Part shown: positions 1-6,818 of the stretch, in pieces
Position numbering within the stretch: the stretch's first letter is position 1
Layout: each line of letters starts with the position of its first letter
Source: an uncultured Collinsella sp.
Lineage (GTDB): Bacteria > Actinomycetota > Coriobacteriia > Coriobacteriales > Coriobacteriaceae
Reading direction: 5' to 3'
NCBI GenBank assembly: GCA_900544645.1
Contig: UQWG01000056.1
Span: 1-11,640, forward strand
Length of the DNA: 11,640 bases
Notes under the pieces: model-generated
What the model saw: only the letters and a program-made list of their open reading frames with translations
What the model was told of the DNA's origin: nothing
The model's database searches: none
Position numbers and translations under genes: made by a program

Positions 1-174
1 GCTCCTAAGCAGGCCCGCCTTCATGAGCGGACGAACCAGCTGCTCCAAATACTTTTGTGAAATATGCTCGCGGTCAGCGACCTCGCGAAGGGCAATCTTG
101 CCCTCGGCGTCGCCCAGCGCCGCGATATAGATCATCAGCCGGAGGGCATAGCGGCCCTTGGAAGAAATGAGCAT
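1..174 (-). CDS. Rrf2-family transcriptional regulator (IscR/SufR-like), N-terminal part
   Basis: Reading the minus strand from ATG at 174 gives 58 codons beginning MLISSKGRYALRLMIYIAAL and running off the window edge, so the C-terminus is missing. The pattern is the start of an Rrf2 winged helix-turn-helix: the opening SSKGRYALRLM, then IALREVADREHISQKYLEQL (residues 27-46) as the HTH, then VRPLMKAGLL. Rrf2 proteins include IscR, NsrR, CymR and RsrR, and many bind a [2Fe-2S] cluster through cysteines around residues 90-105, which lie outside this window. A purine-rich ribosome site (GGGAGGG on the minus strand, at about 180-186) sits about 5 nt before the start. The gene is divergent from the sufCBDSU operon, the usual place for its regulator. 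A role as Fe-S-responsive regulator of suf is inferred from family and position. Whether it holds a cluster cannot be judged here. Confidence 0.88.
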   Translation of the reverse strand, partial: MLISSKGRYALRLMIYIAALGDAEGKIALREVADREHISQKYLEQLVRPLMKAGLLRS

Positions 175-195
175 ACCTACCCTCCCATCGCATCT

Positions 196-264
196 GGGAC
201 AAAACCAGGCTTGTTTGTCCCAAATCCTATGCACGCGGGGCAAACAAACCTGGTTTTATGTCCC
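196..264. repeat. Large imperfect inverted repeat in the rrf2-suf intergenic region
   Basis: The left arm (196-221) starts GGGACAAAACCAGG and ends TTTGTCCC. The right arm (237-264) starts GGGGCAAACAAACC and ends TATGTCCC. When one arm is reverse-complemented, about 24 of 26 positions match, with one 2-nt bulge and two transitions that would be G-U pairs in RNA. The loop is about 15 nt. The left arm also contains its own inverted repeat, GGGACAAA-N10-TTTGTCCC. On the minus strand the whole element lies just upstream of the regulator's ribosome site, so it is probably in that gene's leader. No U-tract follows on either strand, so it does not look like a terminator. A dispersed palindromic repeat or a regulator-binding element are both possible. 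Confidence 0.75.
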
Positions 265-285
265 TCATCTAAAAAGTCGAGTGGA

Positions 286-309
286 TTAGTCGGGTTTTCC
301 CTTGACTAA
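286..309. promoter_or_regulatory. Candidate Rrf2-type operator overlapping the suf promoter
   Basis: TTAGTCGGG (286-294) and CCCTTGACTAA (299-309) form an inverted repeat: TTAGTC pairs with GACTAA and GGG with CCC, around a TTTT centre with a 2-nt offset. The right arm contains TTGACT (302-307), which also reads as the -35 hexamer of the candidate suf promoter, so a bound regulator would block RNA polymerase. The position between a divergent Rrf2-family gene and its probable target supports an operator. The assignment is an inference from symmetry and position. Confidence 0.5.
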
Positions 310-329
310 CGCCGAACCCATAGTAACTT
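302..329 (+). promoter_or_regulatory. Candidate promoter of sufCBDSU
   Basis: TTGACT (302-307) matches the -35 consensus at five of six positions. After a 16-bp spacer, TAACTT (324-329) is a weak -10 that matches the consensus at three positions. Transcription would start near 336, giving a leader of about 58 nt before the sufC start at 394. It is the best candidate in the interval, but the -10 is poor, which would suit a regulated promoter. Confidence 0.4.
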
Positions 330-380
330 TATTCCGAGAAGATTCCTAGGGTTTAGTACACCTATGAGTACACCATATAC

Positions 381-389
381 AGAGAGGGA
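381..389 (+). promoter_or_regulatory. Ribosome binding site that decides the sufC start
   Basis: AGAGAGGGA lies 4 nt before the ATG at 394. The in-frame ATG at 364 has only an AGGG about 12 nt upstream, which is too far and too weak. Starting at 394 also gives the normal SufC N-terminus, where the first beta-strand (LLSIEGLTA) begins within a few residues. Confidence 0.7.
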
Positions 390-393
390 CAGC

Positions 394-1194
394 ATGAGCG
401 CAAATCCGCTGCTTTCCATCGAAGGTCTGACCGCCTCCGTGGACGAGAAGACCATCCTCCACAACGTCAACCTCAACGTCGCCGCCGGCGAGACCCACGT
501 GCTGATGGGACCCAACGGCGCCGGCAAGTCCACCCTCGGCCACCTGGTCATGGGCGACCCCATCTACACGGTCAACGACGGCCGCATCGTCTTTGATGGC
601 CAGGACATCACCGAGCTCACCACCGACAAGCGCTCGCGCGCCGGCCTGTTCCTGAGCTTCCAGGCCCCGGTCGAGATTCCGGGCGTGCCGCTGTCGAGCT
701 TTTTGCGCGCCAGCATCGCCGGCCGCCCCGGCCTGGAGATGAAGGGCAAGGAGTTCCGCCGTCGCGTCAAGGAACTCGCGGCCGAGCTCAACATGGATAC
801 CGCATACCTCAACCGTGAGCTGGGCGTGGGCTTCTCGGGCGGCGAGAAGAAGAAGGTCGAGATGCTCCAGCTTTTGCTGCTGCAGCCCAAGCTCGCCATC
901 CTGGACGAGACTGACTCCGGCCTGGACGTCGACGCCCTTTCCACCGTCAGCCATGGCATGGACGCCTACCGCAAGAGCTGCGACGGCTCCATGCTCATCA
1001 TCACGCACAACACGCGCATCCTGGAGCACCTGGATGTCGACCGCGTCCACGTTATGGTCAAGGGCCACATCGTACGCGAGGACGACGCCTCGCTGATCCC
1101 CTGGATCGACAAGAACGGCTTTGAGACCTTCGAGCGCGAGGCCGCCGAGCAGCGCGCCCAGGTCGAGGCCGCCGCTGCCGAGCAGCAGGCGTAA
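394..1194 (+). CDS. sufC: SufC, Fe-S assembly ATPase
   Basis: This 266-residue ABC-type ATPase is the usual length for SufC. Visible motifs are Walker A GPNGAGKST (39-47), the Q-loop Gln90 in LSFQAP, the ABC signature FSGGE (147-151), Walker B LAILDE (167-172) followed by the TDSGLD D-loop region, and the H-loop His205 in ITHN. The SufC-typical GFSGGEKKK and DETDSGLD separate it from transport ATPases, and no membrane permease is nearby. SufC works in the cytosol as two subunits bound to SufB and SufD (SufBC2D), where ATP hydrolysis drives the shape change needed to build a cluster. The C-terminal tail (about 248-266) is rich in Ala, Glu and Gln. It is the first gene of the operon, and sufB follows after 12 nt. 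The start at 394 is chosen from the ribosome site. Confidence 0.96.
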   Translation: MSANPLLSIEGLTASVDEKTILHNVNLNVAAGETHVLMGPNGAGKSTLGHLVMGDPIYTVNDGRIVFDGQDITELTTDKRSRAGLFLSFQAPVEIPGVPLSSFLRASIAGRPGLEMKGKEFRRRVKELAAELNMDTAYLNRELGVGFSGGEKKKVEMLQLLLLQPKLAILDETDSGLDVDALSTVSHGMDAYRKSCDGSMLIITHNTRILEHLDVDRVHVMVKGHIVREDDASLIPWIDKNGFETFEREAAEQRAQVEAAAAEQQA

Positions 1195-1206
1195 AGGGGC
1201 GATGCA

Positions 1207-2619
1207 ATGACCAAGAACCGCACTGAGGTCGCGGACATCGACCGCAGCCTCTACGACTTCACCTATGGCGAGGAGGGTTTCGAGCGCCTCGACGCCGGCA
1301 TCACGCCCGACATCGTGCGCGAGATCAGCGCCAAGAAGGACGAGCCGCAGTGGATGCTCGACCTGCGCCTCAAGTCCCTCGAGATCTTCAACCGCTTCCC
1401 CGACCCGACGTGGGGTCCCTCCATCGAGGGCCTGGACATGGACAACATCGTCACCTACGTCAAGCCCAACACCGACCAAAAGCACGACTGGGAGTCGGTG
1501 CCCGACGACATCAAGAACACCTTTGAGCGCCTGGGTATCCCCGAGGCCGAGCGCAGCTACCTAGCGGGTGTCGGCGCGCAGTACGACTCCGAGCTGGTCT
1601 ACCACAACATGCAGGACACGGCGTCCAAGATGGGCATCGTCTACTCCGGTATTGAGGAAGCCCTGCATGACCCGCAGTGGGAGCCGCTCATCCACGAGAA
1701 GTTTATGACGCTCATCCCGCCCACTGACCACAAGTTTGCGGCCCTGCACGGCGCCGTGTGGTCGGGTGGCTCGTTTGTCTACGTGCCCAAGGGCACCAAG
1801 TTGGACTTCCCGCTGCAGAGCTACTTCCGCCTTAACGCCAAGGGCGCCGGCCAGTTTGAGCACACGCTCATCATCGTCGAGGACGATGCCGACCTGCACT
1901 TCATTGAGGGTTGCTCCGCGCCCAAGTACAACGTGGCCAACCTCCACGCCGGCGCCGTCGAGCTCTTTGTGGGCAAGCGTGCGCACCTGCGCTACTCGAC
2001 CATCGAGAACTGGTCCAAGAACATGTACAACCTCAACACCAAGCGTGCGCGCGTGGACGAGGACGGCGACATCGAGTGGATCAGCGGCTCCTTCGGCAGC
2101 CACGTGGGCTACCTCTACCCCATGAGCGTGCTCAACGGCCGTCACGCCCGCTCGAGCTTTACCGGCATCACCTTTGCCGGCGCCGGGCAGAACCTCGACA
2201 CCGGCTGCAAGGTCGTGCTCAACGCGCCCGAGACCTCGGCAACCGTCGAAACCAAGGGCATCTCCAAGAGCGGCGGCATCCAGACCTTCCGCAGCTCTAT
2301 CGTGGCGACACCCAAGGCCGAGGGCTCCAAGGCAACCGTGAGCTGCCAGTCGCTGATGCTCGACGACCAAAGCCGCTCCGACACTATTCCGGCCATGGAC
2401 ATCCGCGCCAAGAACGTCGACATCGGCCACGAGGCCACCATCGGCCGCATCGGCGACGATAAGGTGTTCTACCTGATGAGCCGCGGTATCTCGGAGGAAG
2501 AAGCCCGTACCATGATCGTCAACGGCTTTGCCAACCCGGTCTCCAAGGAGCTGCCGCTGGAGTACGCCGTCGAGATGAACAACCTGATCAAGCTCGAGAT
2601 GGAAGGAGCGATCGGATAA
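1207..2619 (+). CDS. sufB: SufB, Fe-S cluster scaffold subunit
   Basis: This 470-residue protein has the full-length SufB architecture: a helical N-terminal part, a central right-handed beta-helix, and the conserved C-terminal block GISEEEARTMIVNGFANP (428-445). In E. coli SufB, Cys405 and Glu434 are needed for cluster assembly. The counterparts here are Cys380 in TVSCQS and Glu409 in GHEATIGRIG, with His408 beside it. Cys236 in IEGCSAPK is the likely counterpart of Cys254, which accepts sulfur. SufB receives persulfide sulfur from the SufS/SufU pair and builds the nascent cluster within SufBC2D. A ribosome site AAGGGG (about 1195-1200) precedes the ATG. The stop codon overlaps the sufD start by 1 nt (TAATG), implying translational coupling. 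Confidence 0.97.
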   Translation: MTKNRTEVADIDRSLYDFTYGEEGFERLDAGITPDIVREISAKKDEPQWMLDLRLKSLEIFNRFPDPTWGPSIEGLDMDNIVTYVKPNTDQKHDWESVPDDIKNTFERLGIPEAERSYLAGVGAQYDSELVYHNMQDTASKMGIVYSGIEEALHDPQWEPLIHEKFMTLIPPTDHKFAALHGAVWSGGSFVYVPKGTKLDFPLQSYFRLNAKGAGQFEHTLIIVEDDADLHFIEGCSAPKYNVANLHAGAVELFVGKRAHLRYSTIENWSKNMYNLNTKRARVDEDGDIEWISGSFGSHVGYLYPMSVLNGRHARSSFTGITFAGAGQNLDTGCKVVLNAPETSATVETKGISKSGGIQTFRSSIVATPKAEGSKATVSCQSLMLDDQSRSDTIPAMDIRAKNVDIGHEATIGRIGDDKVFYLMSRGISEEEARTMIVNGFANPVSKELPLEYAVEMNNLIKLEMEGAIG

Positions 2620-3890
2620 TGAAACAGGAAACCAACACCGCTGCTACCACGCTCGAGCAGGTCAACGCGATGCCGGCTGCCACTTGGGGCTGGCTGAAGA
2701 TGAATCAGACCAAGCTCGAGCTCTCTGACGAGCTTGCCACCGCTCCCACCGAGACCATTGAGGTTGAGGGCTTGGACGAGCAGTTTACCGGCGTGGCAGA
2801 CGCGTTCGACGCCGCCATGGACGCCATGGCCGAGCGCTTCCCCGAGCGCCGTGCCTCCGCCCCCGGTGATGCCGCCGACCGCGCCCGCATCACGCCCGAG
2901 ACCGAGCTCGACGTGCCCGCAACCTCCGTCTACCAGGCCGGCGCCATTAAGCTCGAGGAAGAGCTCTCCCCTGCTGAGGCCTTTGAAACCGGCATGGGTG
3001 AGGCTGCCTACGCCTACTTGGCCGAGCACGCTACCAAGCGCATCGTCATCGATGTGCCCGCATACAAGCACGCCACGGTTACCGTGCGCGTGAGCGGTGT
3101 CGATGCAGCCGCGGCCATCGCCGCCATCGACGTCGTCGCCCGTCCGCAGGCAACACTCGATCTGCGCATAGCCCTGGACTCCCCCGTCAACGGCCAGGGC
3201 GTCGTGGGCTCTGTGCTACGCGTGTGCGCTTACGAGTACGCCACCGTCAACGTAACCTGCACGCAGACGCTCGATGACAGCTGGATCGCACTCGACGACA
3301 CCGGCCTGTTCCTGGACGAGGGCGCGCGCGTCAACGTGCAACACACCGTCCTGGGTGCCGGCGCCAGCGCCACCGGCCTTGCCGGCGATCTGTTGGGCGA
3401 TACCGCCAAGGTCACCATCGATACTGACTACCTTGGCGCCCGCGAGCAGGTGCGCGACTTTAACTACGAGCTGCGCCACCGCGGTCGCAAGACCGAGTGC
3501 GAGATCGACGCCAACGGCGTGCTGACCGGCACGTCCAAGAAGGTCTACCGTGGCACCATCGACCTCGTGCACGGCTGCAAGGGTGCAACCGGCACCGAGC
3601 GCGAGACGGTGCTTTTGGCCAACAAGGGCGTCGACAACAAGACCATTCCCGTCATTCTCTGCGACGAGGACGACGTCGCCGGCAACCACGGCGCCACCAT
3701 CGGTCACGTCCGCGACGAGCAGCTGTTCTACCTCGCCTGCCGCGGCCTTGACCAAAACGCCGCCGAGGACCTGTTCATCCGCGCCAAGCTGGAGGACGCC
3801 GCGCTTTCCGCCACCGACGAGCGCACCCGCGCCGCCGTCGTCCGCCTGGGCAACAACCTGATCGATAACTTTGAAGAGGAGCTCGCATGA
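2619..3890 (+). CDS. sufD: SufD, Fe-S scaffold subunit
   Basis: This 423-residue protein is a paralogue of SufB, with a divergent N-terminal helical part (1-150), a beta-helix core, and the C-terminal SufB/SufD block NHGATIGHVRDEQLFYLACR (356-375). It forms the heterodimer with SufB that holds the nascent cluster, and each subunit binds one SufC. The His that in E. coli SufD (His360) helps form the cluster site is kept as His357. The nearby Cys358 of E. coli is Gly355 here; other SufD proteins also lack it, so this is not a defect. Ribosome site GGAAGGAG (2601-2608) lies inside the end of sufB. The start overlaps the sufB stop by 1 nt, and the stop overlaps sufS by 4 nt (ATGA). Confidence 0.93.
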   Translation: MKQETNTAATTLEQVNAMPAATWGWLKMNQTKLELSDELATAPTETIEVEGLDEQFTGVADAFDAAMDAMAERFPERRASAPGDAADRARITPETELDVPATSVYQAGAIKLEEELSPAEAFETGMGEAAYAYLAEHATKRIVIDVPAYKHATVTVRVSGVDAAAAIAAIDVVARPQATLDLRIALDSPVNGQGVVGSVLRVCAYEYATVNVTCTQTLDDSWIALDDTGLFLDEGARVNVQHTVLGAGASATGLAGDLLGDTAKVTIDTDYLGAREQVRDFNYELRHRGRKTECEIDANGVLTGTSKKVYRGTIDLVHGCKGATGTERETVLLANKGVDNKTIPVILCDEDDVAGNHGATIGHVRDEQLFYLACRGLDQNAAEDLFIRAKLEDAALSATDERTRAAVVRLGNNLIDNFEEELA

Positions 3891-5212
3891 TTGACACCGA
3901 GCACGTTAAATGCGATACCTGCACCGCCCCCGAGCCCATGGAGCTCGACGCCAGCGACGAGGCTTCGCGCGGCTGGCCCACTGTGGACATCGAGACCAAC
4001 CCCTACAAGGGCCAGTTCCCGCTGTTCCAGCAGCACCCCGAGATCGCCTTCCTCGATAGCGCCGCCACCGCGCAGCGCCCTGCCTGTGTGCTCGACGCCG
4101 AACGCGACTTCTATCAGCGCATGAACGCCAACCCCCTGCGCGGCCTGTACTCGCTGTCCGTCGAGGCCACCGACGCCATCGCGAAGGTCCGCCAACAGAT
4201 CGCCGACCTCATCGGCGCCGCCCAGGCCAACGAGGTCGTCTTCACCCGCAACACGAGCGAGTCGCTCAACCTGGTCGCCAAGAGCTTTGCACCCACGGTG
4301 CTCGAGCCCGGTGACGAGGTCGTCATCACCATCATGGAGCACCACTCCAACCTAATCCCGTGGCAGCAGGTCTGCCGCGAAACCGGCGCCAAGCTCGTCT
4401 ACCTCTACCCCACCAAGACCGGTCAACTCACCACCGAGGAGGTTCTGTCCAAGGTGGGCCCCAAGACCAAAATCTTGGCCGTGGGTCAGGTGTCTAACGT
4501 GCTGGGCGTCGAGAACCCGGTCAAGAATCTCGGCAAGCTCGTGCACAAGTACGGCGGCTATCTGGTCGTCGACGGCGCGCAGTCGCTGCCGCACATGCCG
4601 GTCGATGTGGCCGATCTGGGCGCCGACTTCTTTGCCTTTAGCGCGCACAAGGCCATGGGCCCCATGGGCATCGGCGTGCTGTGGGGCAAAATGGACCTGC
4701 TCAACGCCATGCCGCCCATGCTCACCGGCGGCGAGATGATCGACTCGGTCACCGAGCAGGACGCCGTCTGGGCGCCCGTTCCCGAGAAATTCGAGGCCGG
4801 CACGCAGGACGCCGCCGGCATCTTCGCCACGGGTGCGGCACTCGACTACCTGGTCAACACGGTGGGTTACGAGAACATCCAGGCCCGCGAGCAGGCACTC
4901 GTCCACTACCTGATGGGTGAGCTCATGCAGCTCGACTTTGTCCAGATCATCGGCTCCATCTATTGGGACAACCACCACGGCGTTGTGAGCTTTAACGTCA
5001 AGGGCATCCACCCGCACGACGTCGCGAGCATCATGGACATGGACGGCGTCTGCATACGCGCCGGCCACCACTGCGCGCAGCCGCTGCTCACCTGGCTGGG
5101 CGTCGAGAACCTTGCCTGCTGCCGCGCCGGCGTGGCCTTCTACAACGACAAGGCCGACATCGACAAGTTCATCACCGGCCTGCATCACGTTTGGAGCACG
5201 TTCAATGGGTAA
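3887..5212 (+). CDS. sufS: SufS, cysteine desulfurase (group II)
   Basis: This 441-residue PLP enzyme converts L-cysteine to L-alanine and leaves a persulfide on its active-site Cys. The core shows DSAATAQRP (57-65), EHHSNLIPW (151-159), VVDGAQ (227-232), and SAHKAMGPMG (252-261), with Lys255 as the PLP lysine. The persulfide Cys396 is in RAGHHCAQPL. His377 in HPHDVA aligns with His342 of Bacillus subtilis SufS, which takes over a zinc ligand from SufU in the SufS-SufU complex, so this is the SufU-dependent type. The usual start of the fold (FPLF, 44-47) comes about 30 residues later than in E. coli SufS. That extra N-terminus carries a CxxC (Cys9, Cys12). The start at 3887 is supported by GAAGAGGAG just upstream and by ATGA overlap with sufD. 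Confidence 0.95.
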   Translation: MIDTEHVKCDTCTAPEPMELDASDEASRGWPTVDIETNPYKGQFPLFQQHPEIAFLDSAATAQRPACVLDAERDFYQRMNANPLRGLYSLSVEATDAIAKVRQQIADLIGAAQANEVVFTRNTSESLNLVAKSFAPTVLEPGDEVVITIMEHHSNLIPWQQVCRETGAKLVYLYPTKTGQLTTEEVLSKVGPKTKILAVGQVSNVLGVENPVKNLGKLVHKYGGYLVVDGAQSLPHMPVDVADLGADFFAFSAHKAMGPMGIGVLWGKMDLLNAMPPMLTGGEMIDSVTEQDAVWAPVPEKFEAGTQDAAGIFATGAALDYLVNTVGYENIQAREQALVHYLMGELMQLDFVQIIGSIYWDNHHGVVSFNVKGIHPHDVASIMDMDGVCIRAGHHCAQPLLTWLGVENLACCRAGVAFYNDKADIDKFITGLHHVWSTFNG

Positions 5213-5639
5213 TCTGTACACCTCCACCACATTTATGGAGCACAACTCGCACCCCGACTATAAGTACGAGATGGATGCTCCCACGCACGAGCACGACGGC
5301 ATCAACCCCAGCTGCGGAGACGAGCTCACCCTGCAGCTACGTGTCGAGAACAACGTGATCGAGGAGGCCTCCTTTACCGGCCACGGCTGCGCCATCAGCC
5401 AGGCCAGTGCCGACATCATGGCCGACCTCATCACCGGCGAGACCGTCGAGGAAGCTCACCGCCTGGCAGAGCTCTTCCTCGCCATGATCCGCGGCGAGCA
5501 GCTCTCCGAGGAAGACCTGGAAGACCTGGACGAGGCCGCCCAGCTTCAGGACATCTCGCACATGCCCGCCCGCGTCAAATGCGCCGAGCTCGCCTGGCGC
5601 ACCCTCGACGGCATGCTCACGGGACAAAATAATCAGTAG
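5205..5639 (+). CDS. sufU: SufU, zinc-dependent sulfur transfer protein
   Basis: This 144-residue IscU-like protein has the SufU zinc ligands Cys37 and Asp39 in NPSCGDELTL, Cys62 in GHGCAISQAS, and Cys126 in RVKCAELAW. An insertion between the second and third Cys (about 95-118, rich in Glu, Asp and Leu) is typical of SufU compared with true IscU. In Gram-positive SUF systems, SufU binds zinc and takes persulfide sulfur from SufS rather than acting as the scaffold. The neighbouring sufS, with its matching His377, fits this. The start at 5205 overlaps the end of sufS by 8 nt, with GGAG at 5193-5196 as ribosome site. The same frame is open further upstream inside sufS, but those residues do not look like SufU. 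It is the last gene of the operon. Confidence 0.94.
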   Translation: MGNLYTSTTFMEHNSHPDYKYEMDAPTHEHDGINPSCGDELTLQLRVENNVIEEASFTGHGCAISQASADIMADLITGETVEEAHRLAELFLAMIRGEQLSEEDLEDLDEAAQLQDISHMPARVKCAELAWRTLDGMLTGQNNQ

Positions 5640-5649
5640 AACTTGTCCC
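5621..5649. repeat. Second GGGACAA...TTGTCCC palindromic element at the end of sufU
   Basis: GGGACAA (5621-5627) and TTGTCCC (5643-5649) are perfect 7-bp inverted arms around 15 nt that include the sufU stop codon (5637-5639). It shares GGGACAAAA and TTGTCCCAAATC, in the same order and strand, with the left arm of the repeat at 196-226. The two therefore appear to be members of one repeat family. The overlap with the last codons of sufU suggests that this repeat shaped the C-terminus of the protein. Confidence 0.55.
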
Positions 5650-5663
5650 AAATCTTAAGATTT
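5650..5663. repeat. Perfect 14-bp palindrome AAATCTTAAGATTT
   Basis: This perfectly self-complementary sequence directly follows the TTGTCCC arm and precedes the suf terminator. It is AT-rich in GC-rich surroundings. It could be part of the repeat above or a protein-binding site. No function is assigned. Confidence 0.4.
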
Positions 5664-5667
5664 TTGT

Positions 5668-5704
5668 TGGCCGAATCGCTTGACAAGAGTGGTTCGGCCA
5701 TTTT
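5668..5704 (+). terminator. Rho-independent terminator of the suf operon
   Basis: TGGCCGAA (5668-5675) pairs with TTCGGCCA (5693-5700) as a perfect 8-bp stem around a 17-nt loop, followed by TTTT. It lies 28 nt after the sufU stop. The gene beyond it runs the other way and ends at 5705, so the hairpin may also serve that gene, but there is no U-tract in the minus direction. Confidence 0.7.
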
Positions 5705-6514
5705 CTATTCCGAGAGCTCAGCCTGTGCCTTCACCCGCGCATAAGCGCGCACGATACGAGATACGGTACTCTTGCTGATTCCCGTATACCGTTCGACCTC
5801 GCGCACCGTGTAGCCGCCATCGTGCAGAGCGAAAATGATTCTGTCTCGCCGCGAGGGCGCAACGGTCTTGAGTTCGTTGAGCGGAACCCCGAGGCTCTTC
5901 GCCATCTTGTCGGCAAAGGCGTGGCGTTCCCACTCTGTCTCTTTCATATCGCACAGCGCCGGCTCGCTGCCGTCGGGCGTCGAAAGCGAATGGGCAATAA
6001 AGCCCTCGGCAGAACCAAAAAGCTCAAGCACGCAAGAAGGATCAGAAAATCCCCTCGCGACATCAGCCGCGTCACCGTCGTAAGCGCGCAGATGCTCGGC
6101 AAAGCTGCTCCAGGGATAACGCTCGATTAAGCTGATGCCAGCCTCCTGCGAATCGGCGTGTACGGAGCGAATAGCCTCCATCACCTGCCAGTCGGTATCG
6201 AGCGAGCGCCGGTCAAAACGGTTCTGGAACAGATGGCCCGTGCGCCCCGTGCGTTTATTGAACCGCCGCGCGTACGTCAAAAGCAGCCGGTGCATCGCCG
6301 CGCTCATCGCGTCCTCGTAATCTGCAAGCACCAGACGCACGTGATTGCCCATAAGGCACCAGGCGATAACCGTCACGCCCGCCTTGCGGCAGCACTCACG
6401 CATCAGCTCCAAGAACTCCCACCGGTCCTCATCGCCCTCAAAGATGAGCTGCTTGCCCGTACCGCGGGCACAGACATGGTAAAAGCCGGTAACCGTTCTC
6501 CAAACGCGCTGCAT
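5705..6514 (-). CDS. Y1 / REP-associated-type transposase homologue with HTH, catalytically degraded
   Basis: This 269-residue protein matches the IS200/RAYT Y1 fold: FYHVCARGTGKQLIFEGDED (11-30), the AWCLMGNHVRLVL strand (51-63), the RRFNKRTGRTGHLFQNRF stretch (83-100), and the conserved RYPWSSF (132-138). Active members carry NHVHL (HUH motif) and a Tyr in a segment like RYIHxNP. Here the second His is Arg60 (NHVRL) and the Tyr position is Ser117 (IRSVHADS). Nicking and joining DNA is therefore unlikely. The C-terminal region (234-257, YTVREVERYTGISKSTVSRI) is a clear helix-turn-helix, so DNA binding may remain. The start at 6514 follows AAAGGA. An upstream in-frame ATG at 6727 would add 71 Cys-rich residues with no resemblance to the family. 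The reading frame is intact, which suggests domestication more than decay. Confidence 0.8.
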   Translation of the reverse strand: MQRVWRTVTGFYHVCARGTGKQLIFEGDEDRWEFLELMRECCRKAGVTVIAWCLMGNHVRLVLADYEDAMSAAMHRLLLTYARRFNKRTGRTGHLFQNRFDRRSLDTDWQVMEAIRSVHADSQEAGISLIERYPWSSFAEHLRAYDGDAADVARGFSDPSCVLELFGSAEGFIAHSLSTPDGSEPALCDMKETEWERHAFADKMAKSLGVPLNELKTVAPSRRDRIIFALHDGGYTVREVERYTGISKSTVSRIVRAYARVKAQAELSE

Positions 6515-6519
6515 GGCGT

Positions 6520-6525
6520 TCCTTT
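6520..6525 (-). promoter_or_regulatory. Ribosome binding site fixing the RAYT-like start
   Basis: On the minus strand AAAGGA is followed by 5 nt and then ATG at 6514. It favours this start over the far upstream ATG at 6727. Confidence 0.65.
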
Positions 6526-6818
6526 CGCCGGGATCTGCTTGCCATCCAATACAGCACGATTGAAGCGTGCCATCAAAACATTCACGCAAAACAATACACT
6601 CGCGCGGCCAAAGGCAGTAATCAGGCGGCGAACGGCACCGTTGCAACAGGTCAACCCCTGCAACGCTTACAAGAGCTGACCAAAAGCTTGCCCAAGAAGG
6701 ACCCCCTCTACGGAAGTTCACGACCACAGAACATAGAGTTAAACCGTTTCAATTAAAACTTCCGGACTTCCCGCTACGAAAACTGAGCCGTTCGCCGAAT
6801 ATTCCGTGCATTTCGCGG

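Noticed and set aside
196..264. CRISPR-like array
   Set aside because: There are only two related arms in inverted orientation, with no spacers and no cas genes.
364..393. Alternative sufC start at the ATG at 364
   Set aside because: It lacks a well-placed ribosome site and adds 10 residues that are not typical of SufC. AGAGAGGGA supports the ATG at 394.
2619..3890. SufD with a missing catalytic Cys as evidence of a defective scaffold
   Set aside because: The position of E. coli Cys358 varies among SufD proteins, the key His is kept, and the operon is otherwise intact.
346..5651. Long minus-strand open frames opposite the suf genes
   Set aside because: They mirror the GC-rich codon pattern of the real genes, have repetitive Gly/Val/Asp/Leu compositions, and show no family motifs.
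6158..6679. Plus-strand frame of 173 codons opposite the RAYT-like gene
   Set aside because: It is antisense to a recognisable gene for most of its length and shows no motif or good ribosome site.
6515..6727. N-terminal extension of the RAYT-like gene to the ATG at 6727
   Set aside because: The added residues are Cys/Arg-rich, do not resemble the family, and a better ribosome site exists at 6520-6525.
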